This document shows, one piece after another, positions 9,443-18,666 of a stretch of DNA of 64,000 nt. The position numbers and the translations under genes were made by a program. Position 1 is the stretch's first letter. Every line of letters starts with the position of its first letter. Under the pieces are notes generated by a model. It saw nothing but the letters and a program-made list of their open reading frames with translations. It did no database searches and was not told the origin of the DNA. Source of the DNA: Larkinella rosea (GTDB lineage Bacteria > Bacteroidota > Bacteroidia > Cytophagales > Spirosomataceae); the NCBI RefSeq assembly GCF_003858635.1, contig NZ_RQJO01000010.1:434001-498000 (forward strand), written 5' to 3'.

Positions 9443-11785
9443 TTAAACTAACAATGTTAGTGCCGTGTTTGCGACTTCGGTATCGGAAATTTGTTTTTGC
9501 GTTAAATGAAGTTCCGTTAAAGCCATCAAATAAGCCAGCGTGGATTCAGCTCCCTGGTTCTGGTTAACGCGGTCGACGTGCAAACCATCGCGGCAACCAC
9601 CCGTATTGGGATCATAAACCGACAAACCAAGGTCGTTATGGCCCGTAAACCATTTGAATATTTTCGTGGCCCGTTTTAACCAGATAACCTCGCGGGTAAC
9701 GCGATAGGCCGCCAAACAGGCCGATACAGACCCCTGAGCTTCAATAGGTTGCTGATCAAAATAAGCCCTTTCTCCTCCTTTGACATAAAAACCGTTTGTA
9801 CCGATCGGCTGAAAATAACCGGTAGTGGTAACGCCGTTTCCGGTCATCTGCAGACCGATCAGCCAGTTCAAGGTCTGCACACCCATGTCCGTTAATTTTA
9901 CGTCGTTCAGGGTCTCTCCGGCGCAGATCAGCGCGTGTGACAACTTGGCGTTGTCGTAGGTCAGGTAGCCTTCAAACCACGGCCAATCCCTGGATTTAGC
10001 GTCATTATACCGAACAATCATTTTATCGACCAGCTGCTGCAAAATCGTTTTGACCAGCCGGTCGTTGCCAAACCGCTTCAGGTATTCACAGGCTCCCAGG
10101 ATTCCGAATGCCCAGGAACGGGGCGAAGGCAAGTCCACCAGCGTCGGCAAAGCCTGGTGTAACATCGGCATTGCCCAGGTAATCAGATTCTTATCCGACG
10201 ATCGTCCGACGCAGGACCCCAGCGCCCAGATGGCGCGACCCGTGCTGTCGTCGGAGCCGATATCCTCGAGCCAACGGCGGTCATAACTCATAAAATTGCG
10301 AAACTGACTCCTTCCCTGAATAAAGGCGTAGTTCAAAAAAGCCGCAAAATTATCAGCCAGTTTGGCCAGTTTCCGGTCACTTTGGCCGGCTTCTTCCACC
10401 ATCACCGTCAGGATCAGCGCCCGGGCGTTGTCGTCGGTGCAATAGCCCTCTTCGTAGTGTGGCAAATGGTAGCGGGCGTGTTGAATAATTCCGGTCGAAT
10501 CGGTCAGTCGGTACAGATGATCCAGCCGAATAGGTGGTAACTTGTAGGTTCCATTTCCGTTTCCATTCAGCAACGCAAGTGGGCTGCCCGGCAACGCAAT
10601 AGGCTGTTGACGCGCGCGGATAAATGCATTGACATAGTGTTCCATGGCGCGTTCCCAGATCATGCTTCGGCCCAGCAAATAGGCCTTTTTACGCATGCCG
10701 TGTCGCAGTGATTCGTCGCTCATCAGGCTGATAATGGCATCAGCAACGGCTTCCGAATCGTTGAACGGCACCAGAACACCCCGACCATCGGCCAGTAATT
10801 CTTCAGCGTGCCAGTAGGGCGTTGAAACGACGGCTTTCCCGCAGCCAAATGCGTACGACAATGTTCCTGACGTAATCTGGGCCGGATTCAGGTAGGGAGT
10901 GATGTAAATATCAGCCGCCCCCAGAAACTCCATCAAGTTATCCAACTCAACAAACTGGTTGAAAAACAACACATTACTCTGAACACCTGAATCAGCAGCC
11001 AGTTTTTTCAAACTATCGCGATATACTTCACCCTGATCACGAACCAGGTTCGGATGTGTGGCGCCCAACACAATATAAACCGTATTGGGAAACTTTTCGA
11101 CGATTCGCGGCAATGCTTTGATGACGTTTTCAATGCCTTTGTTAGGCGACAGCAACCCGAACGTCAGCAACACCTGTTTGCCTTCGATGCCGAACCGATC
11201 TTTGTGAAAATGCGGGTCGACAAACGGCATGTCGGGAATTCCGTGGGCAATGACGTCAATTTTATCTTCCGGTACATCGTAAATATCTTTCAGGAACTGC
11301 CGCCCTTTTTCAGTCATCACCACCACGCGCGCTGATAGGTCGGCAATGGTTTTCAAAACCATCAGCTGGTCCTGGTCGGGATTCCGCAAAACCGTGTGGA
11401 AAGTTGTTACCACCGGCATCGTCAGATTCCGCAGCAGCGTCAGAATGTAATTTCCGGCTGTTCCACCGTAAATACCGTATTCGTGCTGCAAACACACCAC
11501 TTCGGTATTCATCGAATTCAGGAACTCGGCGGCTTTTTTGTAGGAGTTCAGATCGTGCTGATAAAATTCGTACCGAACTTCTTCCGGATAATCGTAGCCT
11601 TCCGGTACATCGTTTACCGACACTACCATGGCCGAAGATTCCGGATAAAATGTCGTATACGATTTGTACAAATCAGCAGTAAACGTGGCAATTCCACACT
11701 TGCGGGGCAGGTAATCGCCAATGAAGGCAACACTGGTTGGCATGTGTACGCTAGGGGTTAGGTTATGCAATGCAGTATAATTCAT
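9443..11785 (-). CDS. GT4 glycosyltransferase fused to a C-terminal (alpha/alpha) domain
   Basis: A 780-residue cytoplasmic protein. Residues about 16-395 form a GT4-type GT-B glycosyltransferase: an N-terminal GDYLPRKCGIATF segment, the FGLLSPNKGIENVIKALP segment beginning the C-terminal Rossmann half, and FGCGKAVVSTPYWHAEELL near the donor site. A linker rich in Gly/Asn (about 410-418) leads to a mostly helical domain (about 420-780) containing YCTDDNARAL, like an alpha/alpha toroid found in family relatives. It is the first gene of a likely two-gene unit with the GH130 phosphorylase, which suggests coupled synthesis and phosphorolysis of a mannose-type glycan; that link is inference. An alternative start at residue 15 (MPTSVAF, 11743) would remove a non-conserved leader. 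Confidence 0.85.
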   Translation of the reverse strand: MNYTALHNLTPSVHMPTSVAFIGDYLPRKCGIATFTADLYKSYTTFYPESSAMVVSVNDVPEGYDYPEEVRYEFYQHDLNSYKKAAEFLNSMNTEVVCLQHEYGIYGGTAGNYILTLLRNLTMPVVTTFHTVLRNPDQDQLMVLKTIADLSARVVVMTEKGRQFLKDIYDVPEDKIDVIAHGIPDMPFVDPHFHKDRFGIEGKQVLLTFGLLSPNKGIENVIKALPRIVEKFPNTVYIVLGATHPNLVRDQGEVYRDSLKKLAADSGVQSNVLFFNQFVELDNLMEFLGAADIYITPYLNPAQITSGTLSYAFGCGKAVVSTPYWHAEELLADGRGVLVPFNDSEAVADAIISLMSDESLRHGMRKKAYLLGRSMIWERAMEHYVNAFIRARQQPIALPGSPLALLNGNGNGTYKLPPIRLDHLYRLTDSTGIIQHARYHLPHYEEGYCTDDNARALILTVMVEEAGQSDRKLAKLADNFAAFLNYAFIQGRSQFRNFMSYDRRWLEDIGSDDSTGRAIWALGSCVGRSSDKNLITWAMPMLHQALPTLVDLPSPRSWAFGILGACEYLKRFGNDRLVKTILQQLVDKMIVRYNDAKSRDWPWFEGYLTYDNAKLSHALICAGETLNDVKLTDMGVQTLNWLIGLQMTGNGVTTTGYFQPIGTNGFYVKGGERAYFDQQPIEAQGSVSACLAAYRVTREVIWLKRATKIFKWFTGHNDLGLSVYDPNTGGCRDGLHVDRVNQNQGAESTLAYLMALTELHLTQKQISDTEVANTALTLLV

Positions 11786-12170
11786 AACTATTCGAAGATA
11801 TAATGGTAAAGAATTCAGTCCAACGCGCTTCCGATTTTATTTAATAAAGAATGAACGACCGTAAATCTGTATATCCTCTAAGGTAAACCAGCAATATCCC
11901 CAGTTGTTTAGAACCAGAGTGTATTTAGTTATCGTATGACCGTTTTTCTGGGTGATCGCTTTCATTAAAATGAGTGGAACCGCGACCGGTTTTGGGAAGG
12001 CTAAAGCGAAACTATCAGACAGCAGCCAATCGATTCAGTTGATTCTCAGCCAATTTTTAAAAATAGTACATAATCAAGCCGGACAGGAAGCAGGCGGGGG
12101 GGTTGAGTGTCCATTTTCAAAAACTATCCCGATTTAGTACCTTGCACCCTTCATCTTCAGTTCTGTCTTG
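11786..12170. other. Divergent intergenic region
   Basis: About 385 bp between the divergent GT4 and RND genes. It contains no convincing gene. One near-consensus plus-strand promoter is visible at 12114-12145. Nothing recognisable was found for the minus-strand gene. Confidence 0.5.
12114..12145 (+). promoter_or_regulatory. Candidate Bacteroidota-type promoter for the RND gene
   Basis: TTTTC at 12114-12118, a 19-nt spacer, then TACCTTGC at 12138-12145. This approximates TTTG-N19-TAnnTTTG. The start codon lies 25 nt downstream. Confidence 0.35.
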
Positions 12171-14528
12171 ATGTTCTGGCACCGCGTTTCGGATTATATT
12201 TTAAAAAATCGCATTTTCCTGCTCATTTTTATTTTTGTAGGAACGGGTTTTATGGCGTATCAGGTCACCCGCATCCAGCTTTCCTACGAAATTGCCCGGA
12301 TTCTCCCTTCCAACGACCCTGACTTTGAACTGTACGAAACGTTTAAGAAGCGGTTTGGCGAAGACGGAAGCGTCATGGTGATCGGGATCGAAACCCCGGA
12401 TTTGTACAAGCTACCGGTTTTCAACGGCTGGTATGCGCTGAATCAGGACATTAAAAAATCGCCGGGCGTGCAAACCGTGCTGTCGGCGGCCAGTTTGTTT
12501 CGGATTGTTCGCAACGACAGCATCAAACAATTTCAGGTATTGCCCCTTGCGCCCCGCGCCCCCACCACCCAGGCCGAAGTTGACAGCATCCAGTCAATTG
12601 TGGCTTCGTTGCCGTTTTACAAAGGTTTCGTTGCCGACAGCGCCGGTCGGTCTCACCTGATGGCCGTTACCTTCGATCAGAAAAAGCTGAATACCAAGGA
12701 ACGGATTGGCATTGTGCTGAACCTTGAGAAAAAAGTCCGGGCGTTTGGAGCCCAATTCCATATTCCGGTCCACATGTCCGGTATGCCCTACATTCGGACC
12801 AAGTTCACGGCCAAGGTAAGCAACGAAATGGTGTTGTTCATGGCGCTGGCGTTCGGGGTTACGGCGGTCATTCTGCTGTTTTTCTTCCGATCCATTGTGG
12901 CGGTTTTGGCCGCCATCAGCATCGTCGGGGTTGGCGTGGTCTGGTCGCTGGGCTTTCTGGTCCTATTTGGCTACAAAATTACCCTGCTGACCGGTTTGCT
13001 CCCGCCCCTGATCATCGTCATCGGCATTCCCAATACGATTTTCCTGATTAATAAATATTTTGAGGAATTCAGTATCCACGGCGACAAAAACCGGTCGTTG
13101 AACGTCGCCACCGAGCGAATTGGCGAAATGACGTTTTTCGCTAATGTTACCACTGCCATCGGTTTTTTCGTGTTTTACTTCGCCAGCAGTCCGATGCTCG
13201 CCCAATTTGGTCTGGTGGCGGCACTGGGCGTCGTGGTCACGTACGCCCTTTGTCTGGTCCTGATTCCGATTGTGTTCGGGTATTTACCCGAGCCGTCGTC
13301 GAAGCAGCGGGGACATATGGATAGCCGCTGGGTGGTTTCGTTCCTGAACTGGGTCAATAGAACTGTTCACCACCGGCGCCGACTGATTTACGCCCTAATC
13401 GGCGTGTTGGTGATCATCAGTGTGATCGGGGCCATGCAGATTAAAGCGGTCGGCTACGTGGTCGATGATTTGCCGAAAAACGATCCGATTTATACCGATC
13501 TGAAGTTTTTTGAGCAAAGCTTTCGCGGGGTTCTGCCCTTTGAAGTGTCCGTCGATACCCGCCAGCCGGGCCGGGTGCTGACACCCCAAACGCTGACCAA
13601 AATGCGGCTTTTGCAGCGTGAGTTTGAAAAATACCCGGAATTTACGCGACCGCTGTCGGTGGTCGAAGCCGCCAAATTTCTGTACCAGGGTTACCGTGGC
13701 GGTGATCCGAAATATTACGTGCTCCCCGGTGCGCTCGAAATGGCCAAACTCGCCAGCTACGCTCCGCAGATGAAAGGGCAGTCGAACGTTTTTAAAGGTT
13801 TTCTGGACAGCACCCGGCGCTACACCCGCGTGAGTTTCCAGATGGCCGACGTCGGAACGGTGCGCATCCGGCATTTGCTGACTACCCTGCAACCCAAAGT
13901 CGATTCCATTTTCAACATCGATCGCGAAACCGGTAAACGGGTTTCCAACGGCGACATGTACGATGTCCGCATTACGGGAAGCAGCACGATTTTTACAAAA
14001 GGCAACGAATACCTGGTCGACAACCTCAAGGAAAGCGTTTACCTGGCCGTCGTTCTGATAACGGCCTTACTGGCGCTCCTGCTCCGCGACGTCCGAACCA
14101 TCATTATTTGTTCCCTGCCCCGCATTGTCCCGCTGATCATCACGGCGGGAATCATGGGCTTTGCCGGCATCCGGTTAAAACCGTCTACCATCCTGATTTT
14201 CAGCGTAGCGTTCGGAATTGCATCGGATGGGACCATTTACTTCATTGCCCGGTATCGCGAAGAACTCCGGCGTGGGCTGGGCATTTCCAAAGCCATCACC
14301 AACACCATTCACCAGGCCGGTATCAGCATGATTTACACGGCGTTTATCCTTTTCGCCGGTTTTGCCATTTTCGCGTTTTCCACCTTTCAGGGAACCGTTG
14401 CGCTCGGCGTTCTGGTGTCGATCACGCTGCTGATGGGCATGGCCGCCAACCTGATTCTACTCCCGGCCTTCCTGCTGTCCCTCGACAAACGACAAAACCG
14501 GAAAGAGTTGCAGGAACGTGCAGCGTAA
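12171..14528 (+). CDS. RND/MMPL-type membrane transporter
   Basis: A 785-residue inner-membrane protein of the RND superfamily, closest in look to the MMPL/HAE2-3 group (hydrophobic-molecule exporters; Patched-like). One N-terminal membrane helix (about 13-31) is followed by a large periplasmic loop (about 32-215), five helices (about 220-375), a sixth helix near 412-432, a second periplasmic loop (about 435-620) and a final helix cluster (about 625-775). The duplicated RND topology is thus complete, and the protein is shorter than AcrB-type pumps. The start is the ATG at 12171; a TTG one codon upstream is unlikely to be used. No periplasmic adaptor or outer membrane factor gene is adjacent, consistent with a stand-alone MMPL-type transporter. 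The substrate is unknown. Confidence 0.88.
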   Translation: MFWHRVSDYILKNRIFLLIFIFVGTGFMAYQVTRIQLSYEIARILPSNDPDFELYETFKKRFGEDGSVMVIGIETPDLYKLPVFNGWYALNQDIKKSPGVQTVLSAASLFRIVRNDSIKQFQVLPLAPRAPTTQAEVDSIQSIVASLPFYKGFVADSAGRSHLMAVTFDQKKLNTKERIGIVLNLEKKVRAFGAQFHIPVHMSGMPYIRTKFTAKVSNEMVLFMALAFGVTAVILLFFFRSIVAVLAAISIVGVGVVWSLGFLVLFGYKITLLTGLLPPLIIVIGIPNTIFLINKYFEEFSIHGDKNRSLNVATERIGEMTFFANVTTAIGFFVFYFASSPMLAQFGLVAALGVVVTYALCLVLIPIVFGYLPEPSSKQRGHMDSRWVVSFLNWVNRTVHHRRRLIYALIGVLVIISVIGAMQIKAVGYVVDDLPKNDPIYTDLKFFEQSFRGVLPFEVSVDTRQPGRVLTPQTLTKMRLLQREFEKYPEFTRPLSVVEAAKFLYQGYRGGDPKYYVLPGALEMAKLASYAPQMKGQSNVFKGFLDSTRRYTRVSFQMADVGTVRIRHLLTTLQPKVDSIFNIDRETGKRVSNGDMYDVRITGSSTIFTKGNEYLVDNLKESVYLAVVLITALLALLLRDVRTIIICSLPRIVPLIITAGIMGFAGIRLKPSTILIFSVAFGIASDGTIYFIARYREELRRGLGISKAITNTIHQAGISMIYTAFILFAGFAIFAFSTFQGTVALGVLVSITLLMGMAANLILLPAFLLSLDKRQNRKELQERAA

Positions 14529-14558
14529 GCCACCGTAAACCAAAAACCCAAAACTTTC

Positions 14559-14861
14559 TTAAACCTCCTCCAGCAGGCTCTGAAACAATACGTATTGATT
14601 CGAATACTGCTGTTGAAGCTTGGCTAGCAGTTCGTCGGCATGCAGTTTATTAAACCGGAAGTAGTCGATCCGCCCTTTGAACGAAAACTGAAAGGTATAC
14701 GTCTCCCCACCATTTTCGACCTCCGTCAGTAGCCGCAAAATTTTATAGTCCAGCGGCAAACCGGTTGCCATAAATTGTGGCACGAGTTCAAACCGCATCC
14801 AGTTTAGCCATGCCCGCTCAGCGGTTTTTTCAATGTTGATTGTCAGATTGTAAAGAACCAT
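14559..14861 (-). CDS. DUF4286 family protein
   Basis: A 100-residue protein matching the Bacteroidota-specific DUF4286 family: it starts MVLYNLTINI, then WLNWMRFELVPQFM, GGETYTFQFSF and QYVLFQSLLEEV. The pattern resembles a small alpha/beta ferredoxin-like fold. I chose the ATG at 14861 because the longer frame adds non-conserved upstream sequence, and the family characteristically begins with this motif. No signal peptide or membrane segment. The function is unknown. It is convergent with the RND gene (31-bp gap). Confidence 0.8.
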   Translation of the reverse strand: MVLYNLTINIEKTAERAWLNWMRFELVPQFMATGLPLDYKILRLLTEVENGGETYTFQFSFKGRIDYFRFNKLHADELLAKLQQQYSNQYVLFQSLLEEV

Positions 14862-15030
14862 TTTTGAATCGATGAATGAAGGAAATAACGGACGAATCGA
14901 ACGAAACGAAATACATCCGCCGAGTAAATTAACAGTAAATTCGCCGTTTTTGTCCTGAATCTTGCGGCTATTCTCGCTCGTCTTAGCCACAAATGTTGTT
15001 TCTTTGCTAACAGAAAAACTTACTCACTCT

Positions 15031-15492
15031 ATGTTCTATACTATACTAGTCCGCGCCCACTCAGGTCTCCGCTGGATTGTATTGATCGTATTGCTGGCAG
15101 CCATCGTAACGGCGTTTCGCAAATGGCAGGGACGCGACGAATACACGCCCGGTAACAACAAACTTTACCTCTTCGCTCTGATTGCGACCCACACGCAATT
15201 TACCATTGGTCTGATTCTGTATTTTCTGAGCCCCAAAGTTGGCTGGTTTGCGGAAGGAATTGACGTCGGCACCATCATGAAGACCGCTATTTACCGGTTT
15301 TATTCCATCGAGCACATCTTTGGAATGCTGATTGCCGTTGCGCTAATCACCATCGGCCGGTCCAAGTCGCGTCGACTCAGCGGCCCGGTTCAGAAACACC
15401 GGACGGTTTTCATGTTTTACGGGTTGGGGTTACTGGCCATTCTGATTTCCATTCCGTGGCCGTTCCGCATTCCCGGCGCTGGCTGGTTCTGA
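15031..15492 (+). CDS. Four-helix integral membrane protein, cytochrome b-like
   Basis: A 153-residue membrane protein with four predicted helices (about 13-31, 46-67, 92-113 and 124-142). Histidines sit inside or at the ends of helices (His10 in VRAHSGLRW, ATHTQF, IEHIFG), and the overall pattern is like small proteins often labelled cytochrome b in Cytophagales. Heme binding is plausible but not proven from sequence. The ATG at 15031 starts right before the first conserved segment; the upstream extension is not conserved-looking. Confidence 0.65.
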   Translation: MFYTILVRAHSGLRWIVLIVLLAAIVTAFRKWQGRDEYTPGNNKLYLFALIATHTQFTIGLILYFLSPKVGWFAEGIDVGTIMKTAIYRFYSIEHIFGMLIAVALITIGRSKSRRLSGPVQKHRTVFMFYGLGLLAILISIPWPFRIPGAGWF

Positions 15493-15535
15493 TGAAGAGC
15501 GGTTTCGGGCTTGGTGAGGTACCACAGACTCTCCG

Positions 15536-15616
15536 TCAGGACGGTTCGTTCGCTGCTGAATGATCGGCTATTTGTTCCTCCGATGCCACCTGCGCCCCAA
15601 CACCGAACCGTCCTGA
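15536..15616 (+). repeat. 13-bp perfect inverted repeat spanning a start codon
   Basis: TCAGGACGGTTCG (15536-15548) and CGAACCGTCCTGA (15604-15616) are exact reverse complements and flank the ATG at 15583. In mRNA they could form a 13-bp stem enclosing the start codon. Confidence 0.5.
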
Positions 15617-16095
15617 ACTGGATTCAGCCTTCACCGGCGGAACGATTTGAGATTTATTCGGAACTGGGAATACCTCAGGCCGTTTTAACCATCACCCGAC
15701 CCGTTCAGGCTACGCTCGAATCCCGTTTTGGCAGTTACCAGATTCAGCGCCTGCCGAAGTCGGGATCAATTGCGGTCACCGACCTGGGCGGTTCGACCAT
15801 CGCCACGATTCGCAGCAGTTTGTGGGGGCGGTTTTATGTAACGTTCGACGACGGTCGCGAGCTCCGGTTCAATGCTTCGAACGTCTTCCGCAGCCGCTGG
15901 CTCTGGAGCAGTACCGACGGCGAAACCCAGGCCGTCGTGCAGCAGAACCGGATTTTCTTTGCCCCCGAATGGCCCATTGGTGATGGACTTTCGGCGCTTT
16001 TAGCCGGTTTAACCATTTACTTTACCGTTACGAAACCCTCACTCTTTAAGCGGTTTATGGTATTCGGTTTACAGCTTACGGTATTCAGTGGCTGA
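15583..16095 (+). CDS. Hypothetical protein, beta-rich
   Basis: A 170-residue protein I do not recognise. It is rich in predicted beta strands (QIQRLPKSGSIAVTDLGG, RFYVTFDDGRELRF), and the pattern faintly resembles tubby/LURP-one-like folds; that is a guess. There is no signal peptide and one modest hydrophobic stretch (GLSALLAGLTIYF) near the C-terminus. The ATG at 15583 is preferred over a GTG-type extension upstream. The last 12 codons and the stop come from the left arm of a palindromic repeat (16060-16098), so the native C-terminus has probably been altered by repeat insertion. Confidence 0.55.
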   Translation: MPPAPQHRTVLNWIQPSPAERFEIYSELGIPQAVLTITRPVQATLESRFGSYQIQRLPKSGSIAVTDLGGSTIATIRSSLWGRFYVTFDDGRELRFNASNVFRSRWLWSSTDGETQAVVQQNRIFFAPEWPIGDGLSALLAGLTIYFTVTKPSLFKRFMVFGLQLTVFSG

Positions 16096-16148
16096 CGCGT
16101 TCCAATTGCGTGCATCAGCCATCGTACCGTAAACTGTAAACCGAATAC
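16060..16148. repeat. Palindromic intergenic repeat, family 1, copy B
   Basis: The left arm 16060-16098 and right arm 16112-16148 are imperfect reverse complements sharing GTATTCGGTTTACAG and GCTGACGC/GCATCAGC, with a 13-nt loop. It resembles the copies at 2521-2593 and 58137-58254. The left arm overlaps the 3' end of the upstream gene. Confidence 0.75.
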
Positions 16149-16164
16149 AGTTACCACACTCCTC

Positions 16165-17337
16165 ATGATAAAGACCCGTTCTTTACCCGTTTCACCGGAT
16201 CAGCAACTTCGGAACGTTGGCTGGAACTGGATGCTCGGAACCGATACCGTGCCTTATTTGACCAACGAAGTGGTGGTTGTGAAGCCAGAAGAAACCGACG
16301 CGTTTTACGAAGCGGCTAATCAACTGTTTGAAATGCTGGTCGAAGCCGGGCAAACGGTCATCGACCAGAACCGGTTCAATGAGTTGGGAATTCCGCAAAA
16401 CCTGGTTGATCTGATCAAGCTTTCCTGGAACGACGACCGGCACATCCAACTGTATGGTCGTTTTGACCTTGCGGGTGGTATTGATGGCCAACCCATTAAA
16501 CTGATCGAATTCAACGCTGATACGGCGACCTGCATTCCCGAAACCGCCGTTGTTCAATACGCTCATTTGCGGGCCAATGGCCTCGACGAAGAACACCAGT
16601 TCAATACCGTATATGAAATGCTGGTGGAACAGTTTCGCGAAGTGCTGGAGCAGAATAAGGACCTGCAACCCACCCTCCTGCTGTCGGCCATGCGGGGTTT
16701 TCCGGAAGACGACAGTAACGTAGCGGTTTTGGGAGAAGCTGCCCGCGAAGCCGGTTTTACGGTTGATTTTGAATACATCGACAAGGTTGAATTTTCGGTC
16801 GAAGAAGGGCTTTTCAAACAAAATCCCCAGAATGGACAGTTCGACCGGTTCGATTTCTGGTTCAAACTATTACCCTGGGAATACATCGGTTACGAAGAAC
16901 CCGATCTGGCCCACATCCTGACCGAAGCCATTCGTCGGCGGAAAGTACTGGTGTTAAATCCAGCCTATTCGCTGCTGTTTCAGTCGAAATACATCCTGAA
17001 AGTGCTTTGGGAATTGTATCCGTATCACCCGCTGCTGCTGCAGACCGAAGCAAAACCGCTGACCGACCGACCGTGCGTGGAGAAGGTGTTATTCGGGCGG
17101 GAAGGAGCCAACGTTCGCATCATGGATGAAAACGGAAAAGTGAAAGCCCAAGCCGATGGCGAGTACGACGAATATCCCAAAATCTACCAGGAATACGTTG
17201 ACTTGCCGCAGGATGCCGCGGGAAACCGGTATCAGGCCGGCGTGTTTTTCGCGGGTGAAGGCTGCGGGCTGGGTTTCCGGCGCGGGGGCGTCATTCTGGA
17301 TAATGGCGCGCAGTTTGTGGGGCATGTAGTCGAATAG
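16165..17337 (+). CDS. Glutathionylspermidine synthase-like ATP-grasp enzyme
   Basis: A 390-residue protein of the GSP_synth family (C-terminal ATP-grasp ligase half of glutathionylspermidine synthetase). Visible signs are the LIEFNADTATCIPE segment (about 112-125, typically an E-x-N-A-D-T motif), the nucleotide-grip region NPAYSLLFQSKYIL (about 265-278) and the C-terminal GLGFRRGGVILDN. It lacks the amidase domain of E. coli Gss, and stand-alone homologues in many bacteria have no proven substrate, so formation of a peptide-polyamine or peptide-amine bond is inference. Start is an ATG 16 bp after the palindromic repeat. Confidence 0.82.
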   Translation: MIKTRSLPVSPDQQLRNVGWNWMLGTDTVPYLTNEVVVVKPEETDAFYEAANQLFEMLVEAGQTVIDQNRFNELGIPQNLVDLIKLSWNDDRHIQLYGRFDLAGGIDGQPIKLIEFNADTATCIPETAVVQYAHLRANGLDEEHQFNTVYEMLVEQFREVLEQNKDLQPTLLLSAMRGFPEDDSNVAVLGEAAREAGFTVDFEYIDKVEFSVEEGLFKQNPQNGQFDRFDFWFKLLPWEYIGYEEPDLAHILTEAIRRRKVLVLNPAYSLLFQSKYILKVLWELYPYHPLLLQTEAKPLTDRPCVEKVLFGREGANVRIMDENGKVKAQADGEYDEYPKIYQEYVDLPQDAAGNRYQAGVFFAGEGCGLGFRRGGVILDNGAQFVGHVVE

Positions 17338-17362
17338 CCCCGTCAGCGGTTAACCAAGCCCA

Positions 17363-18160
17363 TTACCCCATCAACAGCGACTCCCCGCCGTCGATCCAGA
17401 TGGGCGTACCGGTGATGTGGTTTGCGCGATCGGATGCCAGAAAAACCACCAGTTCCGCCACCTGCTCGCTGGTACCCGGTTGGCCGTCGGTCAGCGGAAT
17501 GGCTCCTTCCGGAAATTCGACCGGTTCTTTGGCCGACTCGATTTTGCGCTTTTGAGTACTGTCGTCAATCTCGGTTTTGATGGCTCCGGGACAAATGACG
17601 TTCACCCGGATGCGGTGTTTCGCCAGTTCAAGTGCGGCCATTTTGGCAAACGCCAGTTGACCGGCTTTGGTGGTCGAATACGCCGTGGCACCCGTGTTGC
17701 TAAAAATGCGCGTTCCGTTGACCGAAGCCGTAATGATCACTGAACCGCCGTTTTCTTTTAGCATCGGAATGGCGTATTTCACCGTCAGAAATGTACCACG
17801 CAGGTTAATTTCAATGGTTTTGTCCCACTCGTCCGGTTCCAGGTCTTCAATGGGCGCCCACACGCCATTGATCCCGGCATTGGCAAAAACGATGTGCAAA
17901 CCGCCCAATTGCTTCTTAATTTCCCGAAACGCTTTCTCCATTTCGGCGGGCTTCGAGATATCCGCCAACAGGGCAATCGCTTCCCCTCCTTCCCGCCGAA
18001 TCTGCCCGACAGTCTCCTGCAATTCGTCGTTCGTCCGGCCCAATGCCGCCAATCTCGCCCCTTTTCGGGCCAGCAAAAGTGCGGCAGTTTTACCAATTCC
18101 CGATCCTGCCCCGGTTACCAATGCTACTTTTCCGGTAAATTCCTTATCTTGACTCGCCAT
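17363..18160 (-). CDS. SDR family NAD(P)-dependent oxidoreductase
   Basis: A classical 265-residue short-chain dehydrogenase. The cofactor motif TGAGSGIG is at residues 16-23, NAG at 94-96, and the catalytic Ser146, Tyr161 and Lys165 (YSTTK) are present. The C-terminal ITGTPIWIDGGESL is the usual SDR ending. LGRTND after beta-2 hints at NADP(H) preference, which is weak evidence. Cytoplasmic. It is convergent with the glutathionylspermidine-synthase-like gene (25-bp gap). The substrate cannot be assigned. Confidence 0.92.
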   Translation of the reverse strand: MASQDKEFTGKVALVTGAGSGIGKTAALLLARKGARLAALGRTNDELQETVGQIRREGGEAIALLADISKPAEMEKAFREIKKQLGGLHIVFANAGINGVWAPIEDLEPDEWDKTIEINLRGTFLTVKYAIPMLKENGGSVIITASVNGTRIFSNTGATAYSTTKAGQLAFAKMAALELAKHRIRVNVICPGAIKTEIDDSTQKRKIESAKEPVEFPEGAIPLTDGQPGTSEQVAELVVFLASDRANHITGTPIWIDGGESLLMG

Positions 18161-18318
18161 ATCGTCAGCCGATTTGTTCGCTTGCTGACTTATCTACCTA
18201 TCCGCTGCCTTTTTTGTTAGAAAATTCAGTCTTTTCTTTTCAAAATCTCTATTAAATGAGCGTTTCCGAATTCGTTCAAAACCCAGGTTGTTCCTTTCAA
18301 AAATCAGTGTGATCGTCC

Positions 18319-18666
18319 ATGAACAGCCTGAGTCTCTACGGTATAGCTGCGATTTACATCGTATCGGGTTTCCTGCATTTGTTCCGCCCCGAACCCTACC
18401 TCCGCATTATGCCCCCATACATTCCTTTCCACCCGTTAATGGTCGTCCTGAGCGGCATTGCGGAATTGGTTTTGGGCATTGGGTTGCTGTTTCCGGCCAC
18501 CCGGATGCTGGCAGCCTGGGGGCTGATTTTATTGCTAATCGCCATCTTTCCGGCCAATATTTACATGGCAACCGCCGACAAATTTTCCTCCATACCGAAC
18601 TGGGTCCGCTGGGGCAGGCTCCCATTACAACTGGTTTTGATCTGGTGGGCGTGGCGCTATACCTGA
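18319..18666 (+). CDS. DoxX-like small membrane protein
   Basis: A 115-residue protein with four predicted membrane helices and short loops. AAIYIVSGFLHLFRP, SGIAELVLGIGLLFP and the tail RLPLQLVLIWWAW are typical of the DoxX superfamily. The role of stand-alone members is unclear. The 3' end overlaps the convergent GNAT gene by 10 bp. Confidence 0.8.
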   Translation: MNSLSLYGIAAIYIVSGFLHLFRPEPYLRIMPPYIPFHPLMVVLSGIAELVLGIGLLFPATRMLAAWGLILLLIAIFPANIYMATADKFSSIPNWVRWGRLPLQLVLIWWAWRYT

